Positions 63,789-64,000 of a DNA stretch of 64,000 bases are shown in pieces. Below the pieces are notes generated by a model. That model was given only the letters and a program-made list of their open reading frames with translations. It searched no databases and was not told the DNA's origin. Position numbers and translations under genes: made by a program. The DNA comes from Pseudomonas baetica (lineage in GTDB: Bacteria > Pseudomonadota > Gammaproteobacteria > Pseudomonadales > Pseudomonadaceae), in contig NZ_PHHE01000001.1 of assembly GCF_002813455.1 (NCBI RefSeq), forward strand, positions 3,833,001-3,897,000, read 5' to 3'. Position 1 is the stretch's first letter, and every line of letters starts with the position of its first letter.

Positions 63789-64000
63789 ATGGATATCACT
63801 GAATTGCTGGCCTTCAGCGCCAAACAGGGCGCTTCCGACCTGCACCTGTCGGCCGGTCTGCCGCCGATGATCCGCGTCGATGGCGATGTGCGGCGGATCA
63901 ATCTGCCGGCGCTGGATCATAAGCAAGTGCACGAATTGATCTACGACATCATGAACGACACCCAGCGCGTCGACTTCGAGAAACATCTGGAAACCGACTT
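63789..64000 (+). CDS. pilT: Twitching motility ATPase PilT, N-terminal part
   Basis: The first 70 codons, cut by the window edge. MDITELLAFSAKQGASDLHLSAGLPP and MIRVDGDVRRIN are the N-terminal PAS-like part of PilT, the retraction ATPase of type IV pili. GGAG lies 6 bases before the ATG. The ATPase core is outside the window. Confidence 0.95.
   Translation, partial: MDITELLAFSAKQGASDLHLSAGLPPMIRVDGDVRRINLPALDHKQVHELIYDIMNDTQRVDFEKHLETD

Overview
The window is a stretch of chromosome from a fluorescent Pseudomonas (P. fluorescens group). The evidence is the high GC content, the gene order (ilvA, rppH-ptsP, lgt-thyA, folA, ilvD, rlmI, mutM, coaD, lao genes, rsmD-M16 pair, ftsYEX-rpoH, thiSG-trmB, hemW-rdgB, metWX, proC-yggS-pilT), which parallels the PA0331-PA0395 region of P. 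aeruginosa as I remember it, and some fifteen copies of the pseudomonad REP palindrome (GTGGGAGCG...CTCGCGAA), nearly all as inverted pairs (REPINs) between genes. No rRNA, tRNA or CRISPR array was seen.

Layout. 1-8116: housekeeping block (ilvA end, a DUF2269 membrane protein, a HAD phosphatase, rppH, ptsP, a TANGO2/NRDE protein, a TauE/SafE permease, lgt, thyA). 8243-11039: divergent cadR/cadA metal-resistance pair with a MerR-type operator between them. 11055-17870: phosphonate locus with a LysR regulator, a three-part 2-aminoethylphosphonate-type ABC transporter, an FAD oxidoreductase and a PhnZ-like mixed-valent diiron HD oxygenase. 17939-19113: an IS110-family element sitting inside a REP. 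19146-24000: a GTPase/membrane pair, folA and the cystine carrier tcyP. 24242-26734: a pchP-like secreted phosphatase gene split in its signal-peptide region by an IS4-family element with an 11-bp target duplication. 26927-28768: ilvD. 29035-32445: an accessory four-gene cassette (23-aa peptide, SagB-type oxidoreductase, AurF-type diiron oxygenase, MFS exporter) between ilvD and rlmI. 32753-37872: housekeeping (rlmI, PfpI-like, HDOD, mutM, ferredoxin, coaD). 37988-42528: laoABC/laoR long-chain alcohol oxidation. 42561-64000: sulfurtransferase, AraC regulator, hydrolase, rsmD, two M16 proteases, ftsYEX, rpoH, mtgA, thiSG, trmB, hemW, rdgB, metWX, proC, yggS and the start of pilT.

Two findings stand out. 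First, the non-coding end of the IS110 element (18910-19113) can be read as a bridge RNA: one loop carries 7-nt guides matching both halves of the REP in which the element sits, a second loop carries 5-nt guides matching the element's own ends, and CT is the shared core at both junctions. Second, the cassette at 29035-32445 looks like a small peptide-natural-product operon: a 23-codon gene with a strong ribosome-binding site, a hairpin, then translationally overlapped SagB-like, AurF-like and exporter genes. I do not recognise it as a described pathway. All assignments come from reading the sequence; no database search was run.
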